64,000 bases of DNA, from NCBI GenBank assembly GCA_022482625.1, contig JAKVOU010000001.1:1784784-1848783 (forward strand), given 5' to 3'. This document shows, piece after piece, positions 7,910 through 16,762 of this stretch. The position numbers and the translations under genes are program-made. The stretch is from Spirochaetia bacterium (GTDB taxonomy: Bacteria; Spirochaetota; Spirochaetia; Sphaerochaetales; Sphaerochaetaceae). A model generated the notes under the pieces. It saw only the letters and a program-made list of their open reading frames with translations, did no database searches and was not told the DNA's origin. Within the stretch, counting starts at the first letter, position 1. Each line of letters starts with the position of its first letter.

Positions 7910-9217
7910 ATGAAAAAACAGTTGGTTATGGGTATTGCAGTATTGGCAATTGCAACAGGCGTTACTTTTGCAAATGGCCAAGGAGAAACCACTGCTGCAA
8001 GTACAAAGACAAAGCAGGAAATCACCTTCTGGAACATAGCAACGGAGAATCCAGACAAGATGATCATGGACTACACTGTTGACAAGTACAACAAAAGGAC
8101 AGATACAGACTATACCGTCAAGGAAGTACCTACCCAAAATGATTCTTATAAAGAGAAAATCATCATTGCCATGAGCTCCGGCCAATGTCCTGACATGTAT
8201 ACCTCATGGTCTGGTGGACCAATGAACGAATACATTGAATCCGGCTTTGCACAGCCTCTTGATGATTTGGTCAAAAACAGCGACCTCCCTGACAAGTTGA
8301 TGCCGGCAGCTTTGGCACAAGCATCCTATAATGGACATATCTATGCCATTCCAGTACTCAACGTAGCTCTTTCCGGTATTTTCTATAACAAGGAAATCTT
8401 TGCAAAATATAATCTCCAGGTACCAAAAACCATCGGTGAATTGGAAAAGGACTGTGATGTGCTGGTTGCACATGGCATCATTCCATTCGCATTGGCAAAC
8501 AAGACAAAATGGACAGGTTCCATGTATTTCATGAACCTTGCTGCACGAAAAGGCGGACTTGAGCCCTTCCGTAAGGCAGTAGCAGGAACAGGCACCTTTG
8601 AAGATGAATGTTTTATCTATGCAGGACAGAAAATCCAGGAATGGGTCAAGAAAGGCTATTTCCCTGAAGGCGTCAACTCCCTTAATGAAGATGACGGACA
8701 AGCAAGACAGCTGATGTATCAGAACAAAGCAGCCATGACCTGCAATGGTTCATGGTACACAGGAAACTTCCAGACCGACAGCAAGGAATTCTATAAGAAA
8801 ATAGGTTGGTTTGCCTTCCCTGCCCTCGAAGGTTCTTCTGCCGATGCTTCAATCCAGATCGGTACTATCGGCGACCAGTTCATTTCCTTCAACTGCACAG
8901 GCGACAAGCTGAAGGCAGCATTCGACTGCATTTCTCATTATGCAGATGAAGATTCCATCAAGCTGATGGTAGAAAACGGAAAGATTCCACCGGTAAAGGA
9001 TGTTTCACAGTACCTGACCGATCCTGTCACGAAGAGTATTCTTGCTGCTGCAAGCAAAGCATCTTCCGTACAGCTCTGGTATGACCAATATCTGCCTCCT
9101 GCAGTTGCCCAGACACATCTCAACACCTGTCAGGAACTCTTTGGCCTGACGATGACACCACAGGAAGCTGCAGCCAAGTTTGAAGCTTCGATGAAGGAAT
9201 ATCTAGCTTCAAAATGA
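7910..9217 (+). CDS. Sugar ABC transporter substrate-binding protein (CUT1 type)
   Basis: This 435-residue periplasmic protein belongs to the family 1 extracellular solute-binding proteins. The start is the ATG at 7910 (MKKQLVM), with AAAGGAG just before it; an in-frame ATG further upstream has no ribosome site. A signal peptide is visible (basic MKK, hydrophobic core, cut near TFA/NGQ) without a lipobox cysteine. The segments EITFWNIATENPDK, MSSGQCPDMYTSWSGGPMNEYI and AAMTCNGSWYTGNF are typical of CUT1 binding proteins. It is the first gene of an operon with two permeases, a two-component system and two GH3 glycosidases, so it probably captures an oligosaccharide or beta-glucoside. Confidence 0.9.
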   Translation: MKKQLVMGIAVLAIATGVTFANGQGETTAASTKTKQEITFWNIATENPDKMIMDYTVDKYNKRTDTDYTVKEVPTQNDSYKEKIIIAMSSGQCPDMYTSWSGGPMNEYIESGFAQPLDDLVKNSDLPDKLMPAALAQASYNGHIYAIPVLNVALSGIFYNKEIFAKYNLQVPKTIGELEKDCDVLVAHGIIPFALANKTKWTGSMYFMNLAARKGGLEPFRKAVAGTGTFEDECFIYAGQKIQEWVKKGYFPEGVNSLNEDDGQARQLMYQNKAAMTCNGSWYTGNFQTDSKEFYKKIGWFAFPALEGSSADASIQIGTIGDQFISFNCTGDKLKAAFDCISHYADEDSIKLMVENGKIPPVKDVSQYLTDPVTKSILAAASKASSVQLWYDQYLPPAVAQTHLNTCQELFGLTMTPQEAAAKFEASMKEYLASK

Positions 9218-9234
9218 TATGAACTGAAGCATAC

Positions 9235-9271
9235 AACAGCTGCTGTCCCATCAAACGGCAGCTGTTTTTTT
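9235..9271 (+). terminator. Hairpin with T-run between binding-protein and permease genes
   Basis: AACAGCTGC (9235-9243) pairs with GCAGCTGTT (9258-9266) and a run of T follows. It is a complete intrinsic terminator inside the operon. Partial read-through would give more binding protein than permease, as known for maltose-type operons. Confidence 0.75.
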
Positions 9272-9286
9272 CAAAAGGAGAAAGCC

Positions 9287-10192
9287 ATGAAACATCACGC
9301 AGAATCATTGCGCCGATGGCAAGACAAGTCAGCAAACCAAGCAGCTTTCGTTTTCCTTCTCCCTGTCATGCTGGTCCTGATTATCTTTATCTTCTACCCG
9401 ATAATCGACACATTCAAGATCAGCGGATACAAATGGAACGGTATATCTGCTTCAAAACAGTCAATTGGTTTTGCAAACTGGATAGAACTGCTGACAGACA
9501 ATCATTTCTGGGTTGCCTTCCTCAACAACATCAAGATCATGATCCTTTCCATACTCATACAAATCCCGTTGGGCACCGCCCTTGCTACATTCGTTGAGTT
9601 CGGAGGGAAAAAAACGACTTTGTTCAAGGTAGTCTGGTTTATCCCGATGCTGATGTCCTCTGTGGCCATCGGGTTCCTGTTTACCTATGTACTGGCTACC
9701 AACGGAGGATTGATCAGCAGCATATCGAATCTGCTGGGAGGTCCGAACATCGATCTGCTAGGCAATCCAAAGACTGTACTCTATACAGTCATTGCAATCA
9801 TTTGCTGGCAGTTTACTCCGTTTTATATGGTCTACATCATGGCCGCTTTCACCAATATTCCTGTAGAAATATTCGAAGCCTCATTGATAGATGGTGCCAC
9901 CAGAGGTCAGTATTTCTGGAGAATTGCCTTGCCATTGCTCAAACCAGCCCTGTCTACAGGAGCAATCATGTCCATAGTAGGTTCACTCAAGTACTTCGAC
10001 CTCGTGTATGTCATGACAGGCGGAGGTCCAGGAACTGCTTCCGAACTGATGGCAACCTATATGTATAAACTGACTTTCAAGACCTTTGAGATGGGCTATG
10101 GTTCGACCGTAGCAGGCGGCATGTTCATCTTAATCTCCGTACTTGCAGTACTTACATTCAAAATCCTACGACACTACCAGGAGGATGTATAA
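9287..10192 (+). CDS. Sugar ABC transporter permease (UgpA/MalF type)
   Basis: A 301-residue inner-membrane protein with six hydrophobic segments. The ATPase-contact loop is seen as EASLIDGATRGQYFWRIALPLLKP near residue 200, matching the EAA motif of CUT1 permeases. It forms the channel with the next gene, which begins directly after its stop codon. A good AAAGGAG ribosome site precedes the ATG. No ATPase gene lies in the operon, so the complex must share one encoded elsewhere (MsmK/UgpC type); that is inference. Confidence 0.9.
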   Translation: MKHHAESLRRWQDKSANQAAFVFLLPVMLVLIIFIFYPIIDTFKISGYKWNGISASKQSIGFANWIELLTDNHFWVAFLNNIKIMILSILIQIPLGTALATFVEFGGKKTTLFKVVWFIPMLMSSVAIGFLFTYVLATNGGLISSISNLLGGPNIDLLGNPKTVLYTVIAIICWQFTPFYMVYIMAAFTNIPVEIFEASLIDGATRGQYFWRIALPLLKPALSTGAIMSIVGSLKYFDLVYVMTGGGPGTASELMATYMYKLTFKTFEMGYGSTVAGGMFILISVLAVLTFKILRHYQEDV

Positions 10193-11032
10193 ATGACAAC
10201 ATCAAGCAAAAAAAGCCATTTATATTGGGCCATTGCAATAATTCTGGCCATTTTCTATTTCATTCTGTCCCTTATGCCTTTCATCTATATGGTACTCAAT
10301 TCTTTCAAAGGCAAATTCGAGATGCTTGTAAACGGTGTCTTTTCCATGCCGGAAAGTCTGGATTTTTCAAATTATGTCACTGTATTGTCCGGAGGTTTCT
10401 TCAGATATTTCTTCAACAGCGTCATCGTCCTTGCATTGACCTTGGTCATCCTGCTTTTCATCACAGCCTGCGCTTCCTATCCTCTTTCACGATTCAAATT
10501 CAAGTTGTCAGGTCAGATTTATGCGTTGATCATAGCCTGCATGTCCATACCGATCCATATTACCCTGATTCCAATCTTCAAGATGGCCAATGCAACAGGT
10601 ATATATGACACCATCTGGTCATTGATCGGCCCTTATGTAGCTTTCGGCGTTCCTATCTCCGTATTCATACTGACCAGCTTCATGTGCTGCATACCGAAGG
10701 AAATCGAAGAATCTGCAGAAATAGACGGCTGCAGCAAATACGGGATTTTCTTCCGGATAATCCTACCTCTTTCGACCCCAGGGCTCTCCACACTGGCAAT
10801 CTACAATGGTGTCAATGTGTGGAACGAATTCGCTTTTGCCTATACGCTGACCCAGTCAAAGGAAAACAGGACGCTGCCTTTGGCAGTATGGGAGTTCCAA
10901 GGACAGTATTCCATGGATATTCCCATGATCATGACAGTCCTTACGCTGACTATACTGCCGATGATCATTCTCTTCATTTTTTTCCAAGATAAGTTGGTCA
11001 AGGGAATTACAGCAGGAGCAATAAAGGGATGA
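10193..11032 (+). CDS. Sugar ABC transporter permease (UgpE/MalG type)
   Basis: A 279-residue inner-membrane protein with six hydrophobic segments, the usual length for MalG-like permeases. The EAA loop reads EIEESAEIDGCSKYGIFFRI, followed by LPLSTPG. The ATG abuts the stop codon of the upstream permease, so the two are translationally coupled. The C-terminal VKGITAGAIKG is the common end of this group. A 116-base gap follows before the histidine kinase. Confidence 0.9.
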   Translation: MTTSSKKSHLYWAIAIILAIFYFILSLMPFIYMVLNSFKGKFEMLVNGVFSMPESLDFSNYVTVLSGGFFRYFFNSVIVLALTLVILLFITACASYPLSRFKFKLSGQIYALIIACMSIPIHITLIPIFKMANATGIYDTIWSLIGPYVAFGVPISVFILTSFMCCIPKEIEESAEIDGCSKYGIFFRIILPLSTPGLSTLAIYNGVNVWNEFAFAYTLTQSKENRTLPLAVWEFQGQYSMDIPMIMTVLTLTILPMIILFIFFQDKLVKGITAGAIKG

Positions 11033-11148
11033 TGCATGTTTGACAAAAGTTTTCCCTGTCCTACATACAGAATCGGAACTTTCTTCATTGGCATCTTCTG
11101 ACATAGAAACCTGTGGTAAAATGAAAAGGACAAAGGATAAAGACAGGT

Positions 11149-12900
11149 ATGCATGCAATAGGAAAAAACAAAAGGCTCAAGTTCAATCAACGGATATATC
11201 TTTTCACGACTTTTACCATCCTTATCTTTTCTGCACTCCTGCTTGCTTCTGCCATTGCAATGCTCCAGGTTCTGGCAAACAGGGCATCAATACATACGGA
11301 GCAAAGCAGGATTGACCAGGATGCTGACGGACTTTCCAAAAATTTTGAAGTATACAAAAACCTGGCCTATGCCATCTCCATTTCTGCAGCCACCCAGGAT
11401 TTCCTCTACTCAACGAAAGGAACGGACCAAGGATACTATGAAAAGCTGGAAGCTGCAAAAGATAACATAAAGAACATATGCATTGCAAACAGCAATATCA
11501 ATTTCATCACTATCATACCGAAACAAGGAGATGGATATATATTCACAAGTACCCAGTACAGTCTCAAGACCATTGACCCATTGGAGATATACACAAAGGA
11601 TATAAAGAACAGTCATCCATTCTGCCAAGGAAATTTCAGGATATCCTTTTCCAATGCATATTTTCCCCAGTATGGACCTTACCTGAATGTTTATTTCCCA
11701 CTCTACTCAACAAAGACAATCAACCAAGTCCTGGGCTATCTGTGTTTTTCGATAAACGACAAGACGCTGACCAACATCAGCAAAGCAGGTTCAGATTCCT
11801 TGCTGTTATCACAGCAAGGAGAAACGATCACTTCAGACCCATCGGTATACTATCCTCAGATGAACCAGTTCACCAACCGAAGCGGTTACGTCACTTCAAA
11901 CGGAAGGTTCTACTTCTACACACAGGTCCCGGACTCGACTCTGATCCTGGTCCATTCGATACCGACAGGTTCGATTACCCGTAAATTGCCACAGATAGCC
12001 ATGCCGTTGACATTGCTCATCCTCATACTGCTTGCAATCTGCCTGGCATTGCTCAAGCCGGTAATCAAACATGCGTATGCCCCGATGTCAGCACTGCTGA
12101 AGGCAATGCAGGAAGTAACCACAAACAGAAACATCTCCCATAGAATTGACTGTGACACCTTCGGTGCCGATTTCTCAAAGATTGCCCAAGGCTTCAATGC
12201 TATGATGGAAGAAATCAACTCCTTGATCCTCCAGGTCCAGGAAGAACAGAAGACAAAGGAAAAACTACGCTACTATATGCTACAATCCCAGATAAAACCC
12301 CATTTTCTCTACAACACCCTTGAGTGTATCCATTGGCAGGCTCTTGCAGACGGAAACAAGAAGATATCAAAGCTTGTACTTGCATTGGGCTCCTATTATA
12401 AAATCAGCTTAAGCAAAGGAGCTGAGATCATAAGTCTCAGAGAGGAACTTGAACTGGTCAGGAATTATCTTGTCATTCAAAACATGCGTTATGGAAACAT
12501 CATTGAAAATAAAATTGAAATAGATGAAGAATATCTTGCCTTACCTATTCCCAAGATTACCTTGCAGCCTTTGGTAGAAAATGCCATTTATCATGGCATC
12601 AGAGCAAAGAGTGGCAACAAAGGATCTGTTGCAATTACAATCTGCAGGCAAGCCCCGTTTTATTGCCTCTATATTACAGACTCTGGTTCAGGAGAAGCAA
12701 ACAAACCGGCAAAACAGCTCAATGAACTTCTTACAAAAGAAAATCCAAATGCAGGCTATGGCATCTACAACGTCAACAAACGTCTGCAACTTTACTATGG
12801 CAAGACCTGCGGATTGCATTTTATCGACAATTCCATGGGTGGCCTGACGGTTGAAATCAAGTTGACATGGCTGAAAACCAAGGGAGAACCGTATGTATAA
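11149..12900 (+). CDS. Membrane sensor histidine kinase, YesM type
   Basis: This 583-residue protein belongs to the LytS/YesM kinases. A first membrane helix (~residues 15-40) and a second (~285-305) enclose a large extracytoplasmic sensor region. A HAMP-like linker follows, then the His_kinase motif QIKPHFLYNTLECIHW, with H385 as the phosphorylated histidine. The ATP-binding part shows LQPLVENAIYHGI (N box) and ITDSGSGE. By analogy it senses a sugar or the loaded binding protein and phosphorylates the following response regulator. An extended -10-like TGGTAAAAT lies ~50 bases upstream, so the pair may also have its own promoter. Confidence 0.9.
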   Translation: MHAIGKNKRLKFNQRIYLFTTFTILIFSALLLASAIAMLQVLANRASIHTEQSRIDQDADGLSKNFEVYKNLAYAISISAATQDFLYSTKGTDQGYYEKLEAAKDNIKNICIANSNINFITIIPKQGDGYIFTSTQYSLKTIDPLEIYTKDIKNSHPFCQGNFRISFSNAYFPQYGPYLNVYFPLYSTKTINQVLGYLCFSINDKTLTNISKAGSDSLLLSQQGETITSDPSVYYPQMNQFTNRSGYVTSNGRFYFYTQVPDSTLILVHSIPTGSITRKLPQIAMPLTLLILILLAICLALLKPVIKHAYAPMSALLKAMQEVTTNRNISHRIDCDTFGADFSKIAQGFNAMMEEINSLILQVQEEQKTKEKLRYYMLQSQIKPHFLYNTLECIHWQALADGNKKISKLVLALGSYYKISLSKGAEIISLREELELVRNYLVIQNMRYGNIIENKIEIDEEYLALPIPKITLQPLVENAIYHGIRAKSGNKGSVAITICRQAPFYCLYITDSGSGEANKPAKQLNELLTKENPNAGYGIYNVNKRLQLYYGKTCGLHFIDNSMGGLTVEIKLTWLKTKGEPYV

Positions 12901-14464
12901 CCTGCTCGTAGTAGATGATGAGATGATGATCAGGGAAGGAATCAAGAAGGCAATCGATTGGGAAAAAATAGGCATCAAGATCATATTGACAGCAGCAAGT
13001 GGCCAAGAAGCCCTGCATCTGCTGCAGCAAAATGAAATCAACATCATGATTACCGACATCAACATGAGCGAAATGTCAGGACTTCAGCTCATCGCACAGT
13101 GCCGAAGCCAATGGCCTGACCTGCGGATCATCGTCCTGTCAGGGTATGATGATTTTGAATATGCAAGGGAAAGCCTGAGACTGAAAGTACTCGATTTTCT
13201 ATTGAAACCCATAGATGAGACAACCCTCCAGGAAACAGTAAAAAAACAAGTTGCTTATCTCGATGAACTCAAAGACAAGACAAAGAAGGAAATATATCTG
13301 CACAGGACACTTGGAACTGCGGCACAGCTCAACCTTGAACAGATACTGATCAAGCTTCTCCATGGAAATACCATTACTTCCGAAGAACAACAGATGCTCA
13401 CGGCACATTACTATTTCAACTTCAAGGAATCCCTTCAAGTCGTAGTATTGCTTTCTCCTGCAATAGACAGAAATATCAGCCAGGAGTATCTGCAGGGAAA
13501 CAAAGTACTGAATATCTGCATAGAACAAGTCGATGTAAAGGAACTTGGACTAGCCCTGATGGAAACCGACCGGAAAATCATTTTGATCTTACAGATTGAA
13601 CGCCTGGAAAAGCCGATTGAGGCACTGATTGAAAAAATCAAATCAATGCTCAAGCAACAGGCTATTCCTATCCCTCAAGTCTGCATAGGAAGCAAGTCAG
13701 AAGGACTGGCAGATCTTCATATATCCTATAATGATGCACTTCTGCCTTTGGATTCAAAAAAGGAAGAGTTAAGAAAAGCTCTGCAAATGAAACGTTCCGC
13801 TTTCAGCCAGGGACAGTATGCTGATATTTTCATCAACATAAAACAGATGCTCATTGATGCTACACCCAACGGGGATAAAGTCATGCATGTCTTTGAACTA
13901 TTTGCACAGTCTCTGTCTCTGTTCAATATCAGTGAAAACAATACGAAACGTTATTGTTTCGAATTGATCAGTGACGCTTTTTTTTCCTATTTCAATAGTA
14001 CCTCCTGTGCACTACCGAAAGGAAAGCTATCAAAGCTCATGGAGTTGCTCCGTACTACAGGCAAAAATGATACCATTGCTATTTCAAAAGGATATCTGAC
14101 TTGCCTTTATGCGAAAGAAGAACAGCTTTCGGCACAGTGGGATGAAGCCATAAGGAAAGCAATTGACTATATCCAAATCAATCTGAACAAAGATCTCAGT
14201 GTCTCACAGCTTGCAGAAATGCAACATTATACTCCGAATTATTTCTCCAGGCTTTTTAAAAAGGAAACAGGGCAAGGTTGCAACGAATACATCGTCAGCA
14301 AAAGAATTGAAAAAGCCAAGGAGTTGCTTCTGAATACCAATTTCCCGACTGGAAAGATAGCAGAATTGGTCGGGTATAGGGATATCAATTATTTCTCGAT
14401 TGCCTTCAAGAAATACTGTGGTGCTGCTCCTACCAGCTACAGGAAAAGAGCAAGGAAGGGATAA
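12893..14464 (+). CDS. AraC-type response regulator, YesN type
   Basis: This 523-residue protein overlaps the kinase gene by 8 bases. The N-terminal receiver domain has the acidic pair VVDDE, the phosphoacceptor D55 in MITDINMSEMSG and the lysine in LLKPIDE. A long middle region is followed by a C-terminal AraC domain with two helix-turn-helix units (LSVSQLAEMQHYTPNYFSRL and the segment ending GYRDINYFSIAFKKYCG). It should activate the neighbouring transport and glycosidase genes when phosphorylated by the kinase. The kinase/regulator pairing next to a CUT1 transporter is typical for carbohydrate-use loci. Confidence 0.9.
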   Translation: MYNLLVVDDEMMIREGIKKAIDWEKIGIKIILTAASGQEALHLLQQNEINIMITDINMSEMSGLQLIAQCRSQWPDLRIIVLSGYDDFEYARESLRLKVLDFLLKPIDETTLQETVKKQVAYLDELKDKTKKEIYLHRTLGTAAQLNLEQILIKLLHGNTITSEEQQMLTAHYYFNFKESLQVVVLLSPAIDRNISQEYLQGNKVLNICIEQVDVKELGLALMETDRKIILILQIERLEKPIEALIEKIKSMLKQQAIPIPQVCIGSKSEGLADLHISYNDALLPLDSKKEELRKALQMKRSAFSQGQYADIFINIKQMLIDATPNGDKVMHVFELFAQSLSLFNISENNTKRYCFELISDAFFSYFNSTSCALPKGKLSKLMELLRTTGKNDTIAISKGYLTCLYAKEEQLSAQWDEAIRKAIDYIQINLNKDLSVSQLAEMQHYTPNYFSRLFKKETGQGCNEYIVSKRIEKAKELLLNTNFPTGKIAELVGYRDINYFSIAFKKYCGAAPTSYRKRARKG

Positions 14465-14571
14465 GAGTCCCAAAACAGTTTTTTCAATAAAAAAGATGAA
14501 AAAATCAATATCGACCCTCTTCCTTGGGTGCTAGAGTTAGCATTGGACAATCAGGAGAAAAGGAAAATATC

Positions 14572-16762
14572 ATGAGTGAATACATCAAGTTTGACCATAC
14601 GGACCAATTGACATCAATGCCTTCTGCAAGATTGGCAGAAGTAAGGAAAGCAGTACTCAGGGACCTGCATGAACATCCCGTAAGACACATAGGGACAGAA
14701 TGGGGTGTCCTTGCAGATATACCACAGGAAAAAACGGAAGCGGCAATCACGGATATCATCGGGAAGATGAGCTTGGAAGACAAAGTAAACCAAATGTCGG
14801 CTGATTACGATCCGGCTACGGCGACTTTCATCTATGACCGTTATAACTTCGGACCTTACTATGCAGGAGAAGACCTCAAGAATGATATTCCAGCCATAAA
14901 GTTCACTGATGGACCGACGGGAGTCGTAATGGGATATCACGCAACCGCCTTTCCAGTTTCAATTGCAAGGGCAGCTACATTTGACCCGGAGTTGGAAACA
15001 AAAGTCGGCAATATCATCGGAATCGAGGCAAAAGCAGGAGGAGCAAATCTGTTTGCAGGTGTCTGTATCAATCTGTTACGTCATCCAGGTTGGGGCCGAG
15101 CCCAGGAAAGCTATGGGGAAGATCCTTTCCTGCAAGGTACGATGGGAGCAGCTTTGGTAGATGGGGTCCAGCGCCATGTCATGGCCTGTATAAAGCATTT
15201 TGCAGCAAACAGCATCGAGAATTCCCGTTTCAGGGTCAGTGTCGAAATGAGTGAAAGGGTTCTCAGGGAAATGTATCTCCCGCATTTCAGGAAATGTATC
15301 GAAGCCGGTGCTGCAAGTGTCATGAGCGCATACAACAAGGTACGGGGACAATGGTGCGGCCACAACCGTTACCTGCTCAGACAGATTCTGAAAACAGAAT
15401 GGGGTTTCAAGGGATTCGTAATGTCAGATTTCGTCTACGGCATCAGAGGGACAGTAGAACCGGCCAAAGCAGGTCTCGATATCGAAATGAACACCACTCA
15501 ATTCTATGGCAAGCGGCTTGTCGATGCAGTAAGGGATGGACTAGTAGAAGAAGATAAAATTGATGAAGCAGTACGAAGGATACTCAGAGAGAAAATTCGG
15601 TTCGCCGATGTAGAAAAAGGGAAAAACCTATGACAAGGCCCTTATCGGAAGCAAGGAACATGCAAAGTTGGCTCTTGAAGTAGCAAGGAAATCGACAGTT
15701 CTTCTCAAGAATGAAGACATCCTTCCGCTTGACCGTTCCAAGACCAAGAAAATCCTGGTTGCTGGTGATCAGGCCCTGTTAGGTTGCGTGGGAGACAGCA
15801 AAGGCAGTTCAGCAGTATTCCCCAGCTATGTCGTCACTGCCCTGGATGGTATAAGAAAAGCAGCAGGATCTGATATCACTGTGGAATTTGCCAGAGGGAT
15901 CGTTGCAGATGAAGTAAGGCAAAAAGGTAAGGACTGCGATGCAGTCGTCGTATTCGTCGGGTTGACCTATCTGGACGAAGGAGAATATTTTTCGCCTTCC
16001 TCGGATGCTCCCGTCGGAGGGGATCGGCTTGACCTGTCTCTGCATCCTTCTGATATTGCCTTGATCGAAGCTGCAGCAGAAGGCAATGCACATACCGTCG
16101 TCGTACTCCAGGGAGGCAGCGCCATCCAAGTAGAACCTTGGTGCCATGAAGTCAAGGCAATCCTGATGCAATGGTATGCAGGCATGGAAGGAGGAACAGC
16201 ATTGGGAGAAATTCTCTTCGGAGATGTCAACCCAAGCGGCAAGCTGCCAGTCACCATCCCCGCCTCTTCCCAGCAACTTCCTTATTTTGGCCTCCACCTG
16301 GATTCCATTGTATACGGTTACTACCACGGTTACTTTGCCGCTGACCGCTATAGGCAGCAGGTTTCGTATCCTTTCGGTTTCGGACTCAGCTATACGACTT
16401 TTGCTTATGCAGGTCTTGAAGTCTCACAGCAGACAGACGGGATACTTAAGCTCAGCGTAGATGTAACCAACACAGGAAAGAAAAAAGGCACTGAAGTCGT
16501 CCAGGCCTACATCGGCTACATACACCCGGCTGTTGAACGGCACGTAAAGGACCTGAGAGGTTTTTCTCGAATTACCCTTGAACCTGGTACGACAAGACAC
16601 GTAGTCATACCTATCAAGACATCCGAACTGGCTTACTATGATGATAAGGAAAGAAAATGGAAGCTCGATCCTATTACTTACATTGCCTATGTAGGAGGAT
16701 CATCAGATACGAAATCTCTGATAAGCAAGATATTTACCTTACACGAAAGGAGAAACTCATGA
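14572..16762 (+). pseudogene. GH3 beta-glucosidase-like gene, broken by a +1 frameshift
   Basis: Two adjacent reading frames together make one glycoside hydrolase family 3 protein. The first (14572-15633) holds the catalytic barrel: KFTDGPTGV, GRAQESYGEDPF, KHFAANS and the nucleophile D286 in FVMSDF. The second, open from about 15626 to 16762, gives KTYDKALIGSKEHAKLALEV and then the C-terminal sandwich and fibronectin-like domains. The join is at the A/G run 15613-15626, where removing one base restores a single protein of about 730 residues. The flanking protein shows no other decay, so the break is recent, or a sequencing error. The start at 14572 (MSEYIKF) has AGGAGAAAAGG before it. The product would cut beta-linked oligosaccharides. 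Confidence 0.85.

Noticed and set aside
15613-15634. Programmed +1 frameshift in the GH3 gene
   Set aside because: No slippery stop context or stimulatory structure was recognised, and GH3 enzymes are not known to use recoding; mutation or sequencing error is simpler.
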